Shown here: positions 1 to 8,048 of the stretch, in pieces
Layout: each line of letters begins with the position of its first letter
Numbering within the stretch: the stretch's first letter is position 1
Assembly: GCA_050945755.1 (NCBI GenBank)
Contig: JBMNTN010000022.1
Location: 1 to 29,432, forward strand
Reading direction: 5' to 3'
Length of the DNA: 29,432 nt
Origin: JAQVXR01 sp050945755
GTDB lineage: Bacteria > Bacillota > Dehalobacteriia > Dehalobacteriales > Dehalobacteriaceae
Notes under the pieces: generated by a model
What the model saw: only the letters and a program-made list of their open reading frames with translations
What the model was told of the DNA's origin: nothing
Databases searched by the model: none
Program-made: the position numbers and the translations under genes

Positions 1-741
1 GGTATCACCGACTTTTACCTGGCCTCGTTCTACCCTGCCGGTAACAACGGTACCACGTCCGGTAATGGTGAACACGTCTTCGATAGGCATCAAGAACGTT
101 TTGTCTTTGTCTCGTTCCGGAGTGGGAACGTATTTGTCAACCGCATCCATCAACTTCCATATGCTGCCGCAGGCTTCACAGCCTCTTTGTCCGCAACCGC
201 ATTCCATTGCCTTTAAGGCAGAACCGGAAATAATGGGAATATCGTCACCGGGGAATTCATATTCGGATAACAGTTCCCGCACTTCCATCTCTACCAGTTC
301 CATTAACTCCGCATCGTCTACTTGGTCGGCTTTGTTTAAATAAACCACAATATAAGGTACCCCTACCTGACGGGCAAGAAGAATATGCTCCCGTGTCTGG
401 GGCATCGGGCCATCTGCAGCAGATACTACAAGAATCGCACCGTCCATCTGGGCCGCACCGGTAATCATGTTCTTCACATAGTCAGCGTGTCCCGGGCAGT
501 CAACATGGGCATAGTGTCTTTTTTCTGTTTCGTATTCTACGTGGGCAGTATTAATAGTAATACCGCGCGCTCTTTCCTCCGGGGCAGCATCAATTGAGTC
601 ATAAGCAGTAGCAACAGCACCGCCGGCTTTTGCCAATGTTAATGTAATGGCAGATGTCAATGTTGTTTTACCGTGGTCTACGTGACCAATTGTACCTACA
701 TTAACATGCGGTTTTGTTCTCTCAAACTTCTGTTTTGCCAT
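1..741 (-). CDS. tuf: Elongation factor Tu (5' 247 codons; C-terminus outside window)
   Basis: EF-Tu is the GTPase that delivers aminoacyl-tRNA to the ribosomal A site. The visible 247 codons cover the GTPase domain and the start of domain 2. They show the P-loop GHVDHGKTT near residue 19, the G2 region RGITINTAHVEYE, DCPGH (G3), NKAD (G4) and SGSALK (G5). Translation stays open to base 1. The ATG at 741 has an AGGAGGG ribosome binding site about 13 nt upstream. Residues 181-191 form a Cys-rich insert (C181, C183, C188, C191; CGCGQRGCEAC) directly after the G5 motif, where E. coli EF-Tu has no such cluster. It looks like a small metal knuckle, and I recall related inserts in some Clostridia. 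The tRNA cluster lies upstream on the same strand, as in the E. coli thrU-tyrU-glyT-thrT-tufB operon. Confidence 0.97.
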   Translation of the reverse strand, partial: MAKQKFERTKPHVNVGTIGHVDHGKTTLTSAITLTLAKAGGAVATAYDSIDAAPEERARGITINTAHVEYETEKRHYAHVDCPGHADYVKNMITGAAQMDGAILVVSAADGPMPQTREHILLARQVGVPYIVVYLNKADQVDDAELMELVEMEVRELLSEYEFPGDDIPIISGSALKAMECGCGQRGCEACGSIWKLMDAVDKYVPTPERDKDKTFLMPIEDVFTITGRGTVVTGRVERGQVKVGDT

Positions 742-1071
742 GAAATAAACTTCCCTCCTATTAATTGGTTTGTATTCCAAAAGCCCAACAGAGCTTTAGT
801 TCAAAGTGTGATATGTATTCTACGCTAATGCAAAATTTCCTCCAAATTATTGGAAAATTTATTATTCGAGAATATCCTACTTACTGTTTTGAATCTGCTA
901 ACCAAGTATTAGACTATTTAATACAAGCAGCTCTACTATCCAATTTAATTTTAATAAATTATCCTTTGGCTACCTCGCATATTTTACTTTTAGCCAAAAA
1001 TAAAAAAGCTTTGAGGCTAAATTACATCAAAGCTTTTTCTGTATTTAATCAATATTTAATCAATAAGAACA
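742..1071 (-). other. Spacer between the tRNA cluster and tuf
   Basis: No convincing gene is present here; the open frame on the plus strand is AT-rich noise. The spacer holds a 12-bp hairpin (1003-1038), an inverted repeat (965-972 with 991-998) and the tuf ribosome binding site. I looked for a sigma-A promoter for tuf and found no match better than weak (for example TTGGAT with a poor -10), so the tuf promoter is unresolved. Confidence 0.6.
1001..1038 (-). terminator. 12-bp hairpin with U-run upstream of tuf
   Basis: The perfect arms AAAAAGCTTTGA (1003-1014) and TCAAAGCTTTTT (1027-1038) enclose a 12-nt loop. In the minus direction the hairpin is followed by TTTTTTATTTTT, so it should act as an intrinsic terminator or attenuator between the tRNAs and tuf. 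The loop contains GGCTAAA (1015-1021), complementary to TTTAGCC at 989-995. Confidence 0.65.
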
Positions 1072-1092
1072 AAAACGGGTACACCCCGTTTT
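1072..1092 (-). terminator. Intrinsic terminator after the tRNA cluster
   Basis: The 8-bp stem AAAACGGG/CCCGTTTT with a 5-nt loop lies 10 nt beyond the CCA end of tRNA-Thr. In the minus direction it continues as TTTTTGTTCTT. This is the first terminator met by transcripts leaving the tRNA array. Confidence 0.7.
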
Positions 1093-1102
1093 CATAATAA
1101 CC

Positions 1103-1178
<76 letters not shown>

Positions 1179-1179
1179 A

Positions 1180-1255
<76 letters not shown>

Positions 1256-1260
1256 TTATA

Positions 1261-1346
1261 TGGTGGAGAGGGCTGGATTCGAACCAGCGAAGGCGGCGCC
1301 AGCAGATTTACAGTCTGCCCCCTTTGGCCAACTCGGGAACCTCTCC
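1261..1346 (-). tRNA. tRNA-Tyr (anticodon GTA)
   Basis: This is an 86-nt class II tRNA with a long variable arm, anticodon loop CTGTAAA (GTA), acceptor arms GGAGAGG/CCTCTCC and encoded CCA. It lies 5 nt upstream of the fMet gene on the same strand. Confidence 0.97.
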
Positions 1347-1393
1347 ATTTCAAATTGTAAGAAGTCAATGACTTCAAAATATAACCTACTTAT

Positions 1394-1469
1394 TGGAGCC
1401 GACGATGGGACTTGAACCCGCAACCTGCTGATTACAAATCAGCTGCTCTGCCAATTGAGCTACGTCGGC
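1394..1469 (-). tRNA. tRNA-Thr (anticodon TGT)
   Basis: This is a 76-nt cloverleaf with acceptor arms GCCGACG/CGTCGGC, anticodon stem GCTGA/TCAGC, loop TTTGTAA (TGT) and encoded CCA. It is the first tRNA of the cluster, about 120 nt after the sigH terminator. Confidence 0.97.
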
Positions 1470-1582
1470 GCAACTGACAAAACACATTATAGCAACTTTC
1501 ACTTAGGATGTCAACGAAAAATGCACCTTATTTTATCTCCAGAAAAACCAAATAATTCATCATGTTCCAAAGTGATACTTAG

Positions 1583-1611
1583 AAAAAGCAAAGCCGATCA
1601 TGTGACCGGCT
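1583..1611 (-). terminator. Intrinsic terminator of sigH
   Basis: The 8-bp stem AGCCGGTC/GATCGGCT (one G-U pair) has loop ACAT and is followed by TTTGCTTTTTC on the minus strand. The hairpin begins inside the sigH TAG stop codon. Confidence 0.85.
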
Positions 1612-2260
1612 ATCCTTCTTCTTCTCTGTTTTCCAAATACCTTTCCAGCTTCCGTTTTACCCGCTGAAGAGCATTATCAATGGATTTCACATGTCTTTTT
1701 AAATCAACGGCAATTTCCTGATAAGATTTTCCCTCCAAATAATACATCAGCACTTTCCACTCCAGAGAGCTGAGAATCTCCCCCATCTTCTCCTCAATAT
1801 CGTCAAATTCTTCTCTGCTAATAATTAACTCTTCCGGATCAGTTATTTTAGACCCGGAAATCACATCAAGCAGTGTACGATCCGAATCCTCATCATAAAT
1901 GGGCTTGTTCAGTGATACGTAAGAATTCAGAGGAATGTGCTTTTGTCTTGTTGCCGTCTTAATAGCAGTAATAATTTGTCGGGTAATACAAAGCTCTGCA
2001 AAGGCTCTGAAGGATGACAACTTATCACAGCGGAAATCTCTAATTGCCTTATATAAGCCAATCATGCCCTCCTGAATAATATCTTCCCGGTCGGCGCCAA
2101 TTAAAAAATAAGATCTGGCTTTGGCACGGACAAAATTCTTGTACTTGTTTATCAAATACTCCTGAGCAACAATATCACCGTCTTTGGCAAGTTCCACAAT
2201 ATCTTCGTCAACCATCATCCCGAACCCGTCAAAAACTTCCTGCTGCACATTCACACTCAT
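1610..2260 (-). CDS. sigH: Sporulation/stationary-phase RNA polymerase sigma factor SigH (Spo0H)
   Basis: SigH is a sigma-70 family factor that directs transcription at the onset of sporulation and in stationary phase. The 216-residue protein matches the normal family length. Region 2 is visible around residues 40-100 (DIIQEGMIGLYKAIRDF, then SSFRAFAELCITRQII). Region 4 with its helix-turn-helix is at the C-terminus (WKVLMYYLEGKSYQEIAVDL, then KSIDNALQRVKRKL). The ATG start follows a G-rich GGGGTGGGGACGAG segment acting as ribosome binding site. It has its own sigma-A promoter about 135 nt upstream and an intrinsic terminator at its stop. The position next to the rlmB-yacP block is the usual Bacillus/Clostridia order; the usual downstream rpmG-secE-nusG genes are absent and the tRNA-tuf cluster follows instead. 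Confidence 0.95.
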   Translation of the reverse strand: MSVNVQQEVFDGFGMMVDEDIVELAKDGDIVAQEYLINKYKNFVRAKARSYFLIGADREDIIQEGMIGLYKAIRDFRCDKLSSFRAFAELCITRQIITAIKTATRQKHIPLNSYVSLNKPIYDEDSDRTLLDVISGSKITDPEELIISREEFDDIEEKMGEILSSLEWKVLMYYLEGKSYQEIAVDLKRHVKSIDNALQRVKRKLERYLENREEEG

Positions 2261-2395
2261 CTTCTCGTCCCCACCCCGTTTTTATCTAGTTATGGTTCCT
2301 ACCAGCTATGCCCGAAATCTGCGGGTTTGTCTCACCTAAAAACTTGGTTTTCCCAATGGAGACATGAGATGCATGCCCGACCGTTAGACATACTT

Positions 2396-2424
2396 ATTAT
2401 ACCTGAGCAAAATTATAAAATCAA
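2396..2424 (-). promoter_or_regulatory. Sigma-A-type promoter of sigH
   Basis: Reading the minus strand: -35 TTGATT (2424-2419), 17-bp spacer, -10 TATAAT (2401-2396). Transcription would start near 2389, giving a leader of about 130 nt. The leader contains a short inverted repeat, CCCG/CGGG, at 2311-2325. Confidence 0.8.
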
Positions 2425-2433
2425 TAGTTCAAC

Positions 2434-2458
2434 TCTAAACAAAAGGTATCTTTTACCT
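2434..2458 (-). terminator. Weak possible terminator after glnS
   Basis: A 5-bp hairpin (AGGTA/TACCT) is followed by TTTTGTTTAGAG on the minus strand, 20 nt beyond the glnS stop and just upstream of the sigH promoter. The stem is short, so partial read-through is likely if it works at all. Confidence 0.35.
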
Positions 2459-2477
2459 AAAGTTCCCCTCAAAATTG

Positions 2478-4196
2478 CTATTTTTTCATCTTCGCCCATG
2501 TATCTTTCAGAGGTACGCTTTGGTTAAAAATCAAGTTTCCGTAAGCAGAATCGGGATCAAGACAAAAATACCCCTGTCTGAGGAATTGGAAGTTTATACC
2601 TAACCTTGCCTCTCTCAAGCTTGGCTCTGCTTGACATGCAGTTAACCTTTCTAAGGAATGAGGATTCAAATTAGCTTTATAATCACCGTTCTCTTCGTCT
2701 TCAGGATTTTCTTTTTGGAAGAGATGGCTATATATGCGTACTTCCAGAGGAATGGCATGCTCCGCCGATACCCAGTGCAGTGTTCCTTTTACTTTACGAC
2801 CTGCCTGGGACATCCCGCTTTTTGTTTCCGGGTCGTATGTACAGTGAAGTTCCACCACCTGTCCGTTTTCATCCTTTTCAACCCGCTCGCATTTAATAAT
2901 ATAGGCATGTTTCAAGCGCACTTCCCTACCCGGAGATAATCGGAAAAACTTCTTCGGCGGATTCTCCATAAAATCTTCCTGTTCAATATAAAGGACACGG
3001 GAAAAAGGAATTTCTCTTGTTCCGGCGCTTGCATCTTCCGGGTTGTTTTCCGCATTAAGCATTTCTACCTGCCCCTCGGGATAATTATCAATAACAACCC
3101 GCAGAGGACGCAGGACCACCATCACCCGAGGAGCATGGCGGTTCAAATCTTCCCGCAAACAATGTTCCAGCATCGCAATGTCCACCATACTATTGCTTTT
3201 GGCAACACCGATCCGTTCACAAAAATCCTTAATTGCCGCCGGGGTGTATCCACGCCTGCGCAGGCCGGAGATGGTTGGCATCCGGGGATCATCCCAACCG
3301 CTAACGTAACCTTCTTCAACCAGTTCCCGAAGCTTTCGTTTGCTCATTACGGTATACGTCAGATTGAGTCGGGCAAATTCAATTTGCTGCGGGGGATCTA
3401 CCAGATTAAGTGCCTGCAGTACCCAGTCGTACAAAGGACGGTGATTTTCAAATTCAAGGGTGCAAAGTGAATGGGTAATCCCTTCAATAGCATCAGAGAT
3501 GGGATGTGCATAGTCATACATCGGATAAATGCACCACTCGTTTCCTGTGCGGTGATGTGCGCTCCGCTGAATACGATAAAGCACGGGATCACGCATGTTA
3601 AGATTTGACGAAGCCATATCAATTTTTGCCCGAAGCGTGCGGGACCCATCGGCAAACTCCCCATTTCTCATGCGCTGAAACAAATCTAAATTTTCATCGA
3701 CAGATCGGTTACGGTAAGGGCTTTCTTTTCCGGGTTCCGTCAATGTCCCCCGGTAATCCTTGATCTCCTGAGGACTAAGGTCACAGACATATGCCTTCCC
3801 GTCTTTGATCAACTGAATCGCATATTGGAATAGCTGTTCAAAATAATCAGAGGCAAAATACATCCTGTCGTCCCAGTCAAATCCCAGCCAACGTACGTCT
3901 TCTTTAATGGAATCAACATATTCTACTTCCTCTTTGCTCGGATTGGTATCATCAAAACGCAAGTTACATAGACCATTATACTCAGCCGCAATCCCAAAGT
4001 TTAGGCAAATTGACTTGGCATGGCCGATATGAAGATATCCGTTGGGTTCCGGTGGGAACCTAGTATGCACCTTGTTTTGATATTTTCCTGCTTTTAAATC
4101 ATCGTTAATAATTTCTTTGATAAAGTTAGAAGGCAAAGAGAATCTCTCCTCTCCTTCTCCTTTCTTACTGCCTTTGCCTGGATCTAACATACTCAT
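2478..4196 (-). CDS. glnS: Glutaminyl-tRNA synthetase (GlnRS)
   Basis: GlnRS attaches glutamine to tRNA-Gln. It is a class I synthetase with HIGH at residues 56-59 (PPEPNGYLHIGHAKS), the tRNA/Gln-selective RFDDTNP motif, a KMSKS variant VMSKRKL, and a two-barrel anticodon-binding C-terminus. The 572-residue length is normal. The frame opens upstream at a TTG (4211), but GGAGGAAG lies between that codon and the ATG at 4196 with 7-nt spacing, so I place the start at 4196. Many Firmicutes lack GlnRS and use mischarged Glu-tRNA-Gln plus GatCAB, so its presence beside a bacterial-type gltX is notable. It lies 36 nt after yacP and may be co-transcribed with that operon. Confidence 0.96.
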   Translation of the reverse strand: MSMLDPGKGSKKGEGEERFSLPSNFIKEIINDDLKAGKYQNKVHTRFPPEPNGYLHIGHAKSICLNFGIAAEYNGLCNLRFDDTNPSKEEVEYVDSIKEDVRWLGFDWDDRMYFASDYFEQLFQYAIQLIKDGKAYVCDLSPQEIKDYRGTLTEPGKESPYRNRSVDENLDLFQRMRNGEFADGSRTLRAKIDMASSNLNMRDPVLYRIQRSAHHRTGNEWCIYPMYDYAHPISDAIEGITHSLCTLEFENHRPLYDWVLQALNLVDPPQQIEFARLNLTYTVMSKRKLRELVEEGYVSGWDDPRMPTISGLRRRGYTPAAIKDFCERIGVAKSNSMVDIAMLEHCLREDLNRHAPRVMVVLRPLRVVIDNYPEGQVEMLNAENNPEDASAGTREIPFSRVLYIEQEDFMENPPKKFFRLSPGREVRLKHAYIIKCERVEKDENGQVVELHCTYDPETKSGMSQAGRKVKGTLHWVSAEHAIPLEVRIYSHLFQKENPEDEENGDYKANLNPHSLERLTACQAEPSLREARLGINFQFLRQGYFCLDPDSAYGNLIFNQSVPLKDTWAKMKK

Positions 4197-4232
4197 ATTT
4201 CTTCCTCCCAAAAGCTCTTTTCTGATCTTTAT

Positions 4233-4745
4233 TTATTTTTTACCCCTGCGCCACCTTTCCAGGGTACTTCTCATATTAGTGTCAATTATATCATTAACGG
4301 TAAGATGGGATTTGTATATATTATCTGCAGCAGGGCAAGACCTGCTTTCCGCTTTATTAACTTTCTCAAGCAATTCCCGCGCGGATAAGCGCAACGCACC
4401 TTGTCCCATAACCAGTCTTTGCTGAGCCCAATCCGAGGTAGCAACTGTCACTGACATTTTCTCAGGCAGGAGGGTCACCAACCGCTCAATACAAGAATCT
4501 GCCGTCTCTCCTTCTTGAGTAAAAATAACTTCCACTCCGGCGTAATTATCCCTTGTACCAATACCACCCTTAACAAGATGAGCGTCAAAAACGACCACAA
4601 CCAGGCAACCCTCCAATCCCTGGTAGTTGGCTAAAATGTCCAACAGTTTATCCCGGGCATGCTCAAAGCTTTCACTTTTCAGCTTGATTAACTCGGGCCA
4701 AGCGTTTACTATGTTATACCCGTCCACAATTAATATATCACGCAC
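4233..4745 (-). CDS. yacP: NYN/PIN-fold ribosome-associated endoribonuclease, YacP/Rae1 family
   Basis: The 170-residue protein has the YacP NYN-domain signature: LIVDGYNIVNAWP at residues 5-17 (first catalytic Asp), VVVVFDAHLVKGG in the middle, and ETADSCIERLV and VATSDWAQQ in the second half, all supplying the acidic metal-binding site. In B. subtilis this family (Rae1) cleaves mRNA in the ribosomal A site. That function is assigned here by family only. The start is GTG at 4745, 1 nt after the rlmB stop, with GGGGGA as ribosome binding site, so the two genes are probably translationally coupled. The same gene pair is linked across Firmicutes. Confidence 0.92.
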   Translation of the reverse strand: MRDILIVDGYNIVNAWPELIKLKSESFEHARDKLLDILANYQGLEGCLVVVVFDAHLVKGGIGTRDNYAGVEVIFTQEGETADSCIERLVTLLPEKMSVTVATSDWAQQRLVMGQGALRLSARELLEKVNKAESRSCPAADNIYKSHLTVNDIIDTNMRSTLERWRRGKK

Positions 4746-4746
4746 T

Positions 4747-5487
4747 TCATTCCCCCGTTTTTGCCCTCTGTCGCATTATCTCAAATAAAACTACTGATGC
4801 TGCTACTGAAGCATTTAAAGAAGATATCCGGCCTCGCATAGGAATTGACGTCAAAAAATCGCATTTCTCTTTGAGAAGTCTGGAGATGCCGTGGCCTTCG
4901 GCACCCACTACCACTGCCAGCGGACCGGCCAAGTTTGCCTGCCACAATGAATTTTCTCCATCCATGTCCGCCCCGGTTACCCATAAGCCAAACTCTTTTA
5001 ACGCTTCTACAGCCTGCGCCAAATTGGCTACCCGGGCTACCGGAACATATTCTGCCGCTCCTGAGGATACTTTAGCTACAGTAGCATTTAACTGAACACT
5101 GCGCCGTTTGGGAATAATTACTCCGTGGACCCCAACGGCTTCCGCCGTCCGCAAAATTGCACCGAAATTATGAGGGTCCTCTAGTTCTGCCAGGATCAAT
5201 ACCAGCGGGTCTTCCCCTTTACCCCGGGCGAATTGGATAATATCTTCAATTTCCACATATGCATAAGGTGAAACTTCCGCAACCATACCCTGATGCCGTT
5301 CTTTTGTCAAACCATCCAAATAATTCCGCTCCGCTTCCTGAAAGGGAATTCCCCGCTCCCGGGCGAGGCCAATCACTTCCCGAACGGCACCTTCTTTCAT
5401 TCCACGCAGAATAAATATTCTGTTTATTGACCTGCCTGATTTCAGCGCTTCTAACACACTATGCCGGCCAGCAATAAATTCGGCCAT
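4747..5487 (-). CDS. rlmB: 23S rRNA (guanosine-2'-O-)-methyltransferase RlmB (SpoU/TrmH family)
   Basis: This SPOUT-fold enzyme methylates the 2'-OH of a conserved 23S rRNA guanosine using SAM. The 246-residue protein has the N-terminal substrate-binding domain (GRHSVLEAL), then motif 1 EDPHNFGAILRTAEAVG, motif 2 VVVGAEGHGISRL and motif 3 RISSLNASVAASVVLFE, which form the trefoil-knot SAM site. Length is normal. The ATG follows AGGAG with 9-nt spacing and lies 5 nt from the thyX stop, so it belongs to the cysE-to-yacP operon. B. subtilis YacO is the ortholog by context. Confidence 0.94.
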   Translation of the reverse strand: MAEFIAGRHSVLEALKSGRSINRIFILRGMKEGAVREVIGLARERGIPFQEAERNYLDGLTKERHQGMVAEVSPYAYVEIEDIIQFARGKGEDPLVLILAELEDPHNFGAILRTAEAVGVHGVIIPKRRSVQLNATVAKVSSGAAEYVPVARVANLAQAVEALKEFGLWVTGADMDGENSLWQANLAGPLAVVVGAEGHGISRLLKEKCDFLTSIPMRGRISSLNASVAASVVLFEIMRQRAKTGE

Positions 5488-5492
5488 TTAAT

Positions 5493-6173
5493 TCAACTCC
5501 TACTTTTTATCTGAGCCGCCCTACCACATGACATTTTACCTTCAAAGCATATCCCCTGGGAAACGCAGGTTGGCCCTGCCTTTTTAAAGAGATTTGGCGC
5601 AACCTTTTGGACTTCCTCAAGCATCAAATCTGCCAAACGGCGAATCTCCCATTGGGCTCGCCTGCAACATCTTAGCTGAAAAAAATGATACAAGCTTCTC
5701 GCATTATATGTAACGACCAGTTTTGTTTCTGTAGCATTTGGCAGCAGATACCGGGCATCTTCCGCCGGTACATACTTGACCAGCTCGTTATAGGCTTCCT
5801 GAATTTGAGCCATTTTCCCCTCAAATACCTCTTTCGCTTTTGGATTATCCGCAATGGTCGGAGGTATAATATACTCAAACTGGCTTTCCTTCACATAACG
5901 CTGTGATTTTTGCGAGTAGGAAACACCGATTCTATGGCGAACCAGCTGGTGAGACAAAACCCGGCTTACTCCCTCAATAGCAAAGGTAAAAGAGACATGT
6001 TCCACCGGAGAAAGATGCCCCAATTCAACCAGCTTTCCTAAAAAATCTTCTGCCTCTCCTTCTTTAAAATCCTCAAGAATTTTTTCCGCTCCCATAGGAG
6101 AATAACATAACCGGGCAGCGGCAGCTATTAGCTTTTCCGGTTCCGAAGTATATTTTATTAAAGAAACCTTCAA
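5493..6173 (-). CDS. thyX: Flavin-dependent thymidylate synthase ThyX
   Basis: ThyX makes dTMP from dUMP using methylene-tetrahydrofolate and FAD/NADPH and replaces ThyA in many anaerobes. The 226-residue protein has LSPVEHVSFTFAIEG, RVLSHQLVRHR (RHR at 79-81) followed by the dUMP-binding SYSQKSQRYV, and YNARSLYHFFQLRCCRRAQWEIR near the C-terminus. The textbook RHR-x7-S spacing appears as RHR-x8-S, one residue longer. The start is TTG at 6173, overlapping the mrnC stop by 4 nt (TTGA) with GGGAGGGAG just upstream, so translational coupling is likely. It is linked here to cysS, mrnC and rlmB. Confidence 0.95.
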   Translation of the reverse strand: MKVSLIKYTSEPEKLIAAAARLCYSPMGAEKILEDFKEGEAEDFLGKLVELGHLSPVEHVSFTFAIEGVSRVLSHQLVRHRIGVSYSQKSQRYVKESQFEYIIPPTIADNPKAKEVFEGKMAQIQEAYNELVKYVPAEDARYLLPNATETKLVVTYNARSLYHFFQLRCCRRAQWEIRRLADLMLEEVQKVAPNLFKKAGPTCVSQGICFEGKMSCGRAAQIKSRS

Positions 6174-6595
6174 ATTTCTCCCTCCCTCTCGGTCACGGTC
6201 TCTTCCTCTACCAAAGATACCAGCAGGTGGAAAATGTCCTCCAATCTTTCATTCAACCCCAATATATAGAGATACCCAATCAGCGTCTCTAAGCCGGTCG
6301 CTCTCCGGTATTCAATCATCCCCATGTTTTTGGGATGCCTTCCACTTTTTGCATTACGCCCTCTTTTTAGAACCGCCGCCTCTTCCTCATTTAAGAAACC
6401 GGTTAATTTGTCTACCAGTTGAGACTGAGTATCGGCATTGACATACTTTACTGCATGATGATGCAAATCATTAACTTTGGTAAAACCTTTTCTTACCAAG
6501 TAACTACGCACCCAAAGTTCATAGACGGCGTCACCAATATAGGCCAATGTTAACGGCGGCAAAAGCTGGGGATTTAATTCAGAATTAGGAACCAT
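6170..6595 (-). CDS. mrnC: Mini-ribonuclease III
   Basis: Mini-III is the RNase III catalytic domain without the dsRNA-binding domain. In B. subtilis it matures 23S rRNA. The protein shows LTLAYIGDAVYELWVRSYLV (catalytic Asp), NDLHHHAVKYVNADTQ, LKRGRNAKSGRHPKN and the second acidic helix ATGLETLIGYLYILG. The frame extends back to 6628, but the ATG at 6595 has GAGG six nt upstream while 6628 has no ribosome binding site, so I choose 6595 (141 aa, normal length). This overlaps the cysS end by 11 nt. cysS-mrnC-rlmB is a conserved Firmicutes order. Confidence 0.93.
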   Translation of the reverse strand: MVPNSELNPQLLPPLTLAYIGDAVYELWVRSYLVRKGFTKVNDLHHHAVKYVNADTQSQLVDKLTGFLNEEEAAVLKRGRNAKSGRHPKNMGMIEYRRATGLETLIGYLYILGLNERLEDIFHLLVSLVEEETVTEREGEI

Positions 6596-8048
6596 GAGAA
6601 ACCTCGGTCTTTTTCCAACGGACTCCATGAGGGGTATCTTCTAAGATTACCCCTATTTCCTTTAAACGGTCCCGAATAGCATCTGCCGTAGCCCAATCTT
6701 TTTGTTTTCTGGCCTTTTGCCTAACATCAATAATGATATCCATTAGCTTTTCTTCTAATCCCTCATCTACCTCTTTCTCACTCAAAGGGCGAATCATTCC
6801 TAAAACACTATGAAACTCATCAAAAAGCGTTATCGCCTTTTCGATGCATTGAGCAGAGTCGCTCCCAGGAACAAACCGTTCGTCATTTATAAAACTATTT
6901 AAATCCCGGCAAAGATCAAAAACTTGAGCGATGGCAAGAGAAGTATTAAAATCATCGTCCATTGCTTCCATAAAACCAGTCCGAATTTTTTCAATGTTCT
7001 CCAAGAAAAATTTGGCATCAGGAGCCTCTCCGGCCTCCCTTGCCTTTTCACAAGCAGCTAATACTTCCTCTCCTAACCTCAAGGATGTTCTAATCCGTTC
7101 CAAACCTTTTTCCGCCACCTGGAGTTTCTGATCATCAAAATCCAACGGGCTGCGATAATGAGTGGAAAGCAAATAGAACCGTACCACATCCGGAGAAAAT
7201 TTATTTAAAATGTCTCGTACTAAAAAGAAATTTCCTAAGGATTTTGACATTTTCTCCTGGTTTACTGTGATAAAACCGTTATGTAGCCAATAACGCACAA
7301 ACTGCTTGCCGGAAAAAGCTTCTGCCTGGGCAATTTCATTTTCATGATGGGGAAAAATAAGGTCTGCTCCTCCCCCATGAATATCAAAACCCTCACCCAG
7401 ATATTTTAATGACATGACAGAACATTCAATATGCCAGCCCGGTCTTCCCTTTCCCCAGGGACTGTCCCAAGAAGGCTCTCCCGGTTTGGCTGCCTTCCAG
7501 AGAGCAAAATCCAAGGGATCCCTCTTCTGCTCTCCTATATCCACCCGGGCTCCTGCCTTCATATCATCTATATCACGACCAGAAAGCTTTCCGTAGCCAA
7601 CAAATTTGCGCACATCAAAGTAAACGTCTCCGCCGGCTTCATAAGCATATCCTTTGTCTATAATCCCCTGTACCATATTGATAATATCATTGATGTGACC
7701 GGTAACACGGGGATGAACATCCGCCCTTAATACTCCCAATGCATCAGCATCAGCATAATAGGCATCAATATATTTTTCCGCAAGCTTAACCGGGTCTTCC
7801 TTTTCCTCGTACGCCCTGTTTATAATCTTATCGTCTACGTCAGTAAAGTTTTGCACATAGGTAACCTCATATCCCCGGTATTTCAAATAACGACGCACCG
7901 TGTCAAAAACTACAATCGGCCTGGCATTTCCCAAATGAATATAATTATAAGTGGTCGGGCCGCAGACATACATCCCTACCTTCCCGGGATTCCGGGTCAC
8001 AAGATCTTCTTTCTTTTTAGTTAATGTATTAAACACTTTGATACTCAT
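6585..8048 (-). CDS. cysS: Cysteinyl-tRNA synthetase
   Basis: CysRS charges tRNA-Cys. It is a class I enzyme of 487 residues (normal) with zinc ligand C29 in YVCGPTTYNYIHLGNAR (HIGH variant HLGN at 38-41), the further zinc-site segments WHIECSVMS and HGGGADLIFPHHENE, the KMSKS loop EKMSKSLGNF and a helical C-terminal anticodon domain ending in RDRLKEIGVILEDTPHGVRWK. The ATG overlaps the cysE stop (ATGA) with GGAGGGAG upstream. It is the second gene of the T-box-controlled operon, so uncharged tRNA-Cys should raise its expression. Confidence 0.97.
   Translation of the reverse strand: MSIKVFNTLTKKKEDLVTRNPGKVGMYVCGPTTYNYIHLGNARPIVVFDTVRRYLKYRGYEVTYVQNFTDVDDKIINRAYEEKEDPVKLAEKYIDAYYADADALGVLRADVHPRVTGHINDIINMVQGIIDKGYAYEAGGDVYFDVRKFVGYGKLSGRDIDDMKAGARVDIGEQKRDPLDFALWKAAKPGEPSWDSPWGKGRPGWHIECSVMSLKYLGEGFDIHGGGADLIFPHHENEIAQAEAFSGKQFVRYWLHNGFITVNQEKMSKSLGNFFLVRDILNKFSPDVVRFYLLSTHYRSPLDFDDQKLQVAEKGLERIRTSLRLGEEVLAACEKAREAGEAPDAKFFLENIEKIRTGFMEAMDDDFNTSLAIAQVFDLCRDLNSFINDERFVPGSDSAQCIEKAITLFDEFHSVLGMIRPLSEKEVDEGLEEKLMDIIIDVRQKARKQKDWATADAIRDRLKEIGVILEDTPHGVRWKKTEVSHGS

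Noticed and set aside
765..1097. 110-codon plus-strand frame in the tuf upstream spacer
   Set aside because: No ribosome binding site, AT-rich composition, and it runs through two hairpins; it looks like noise.
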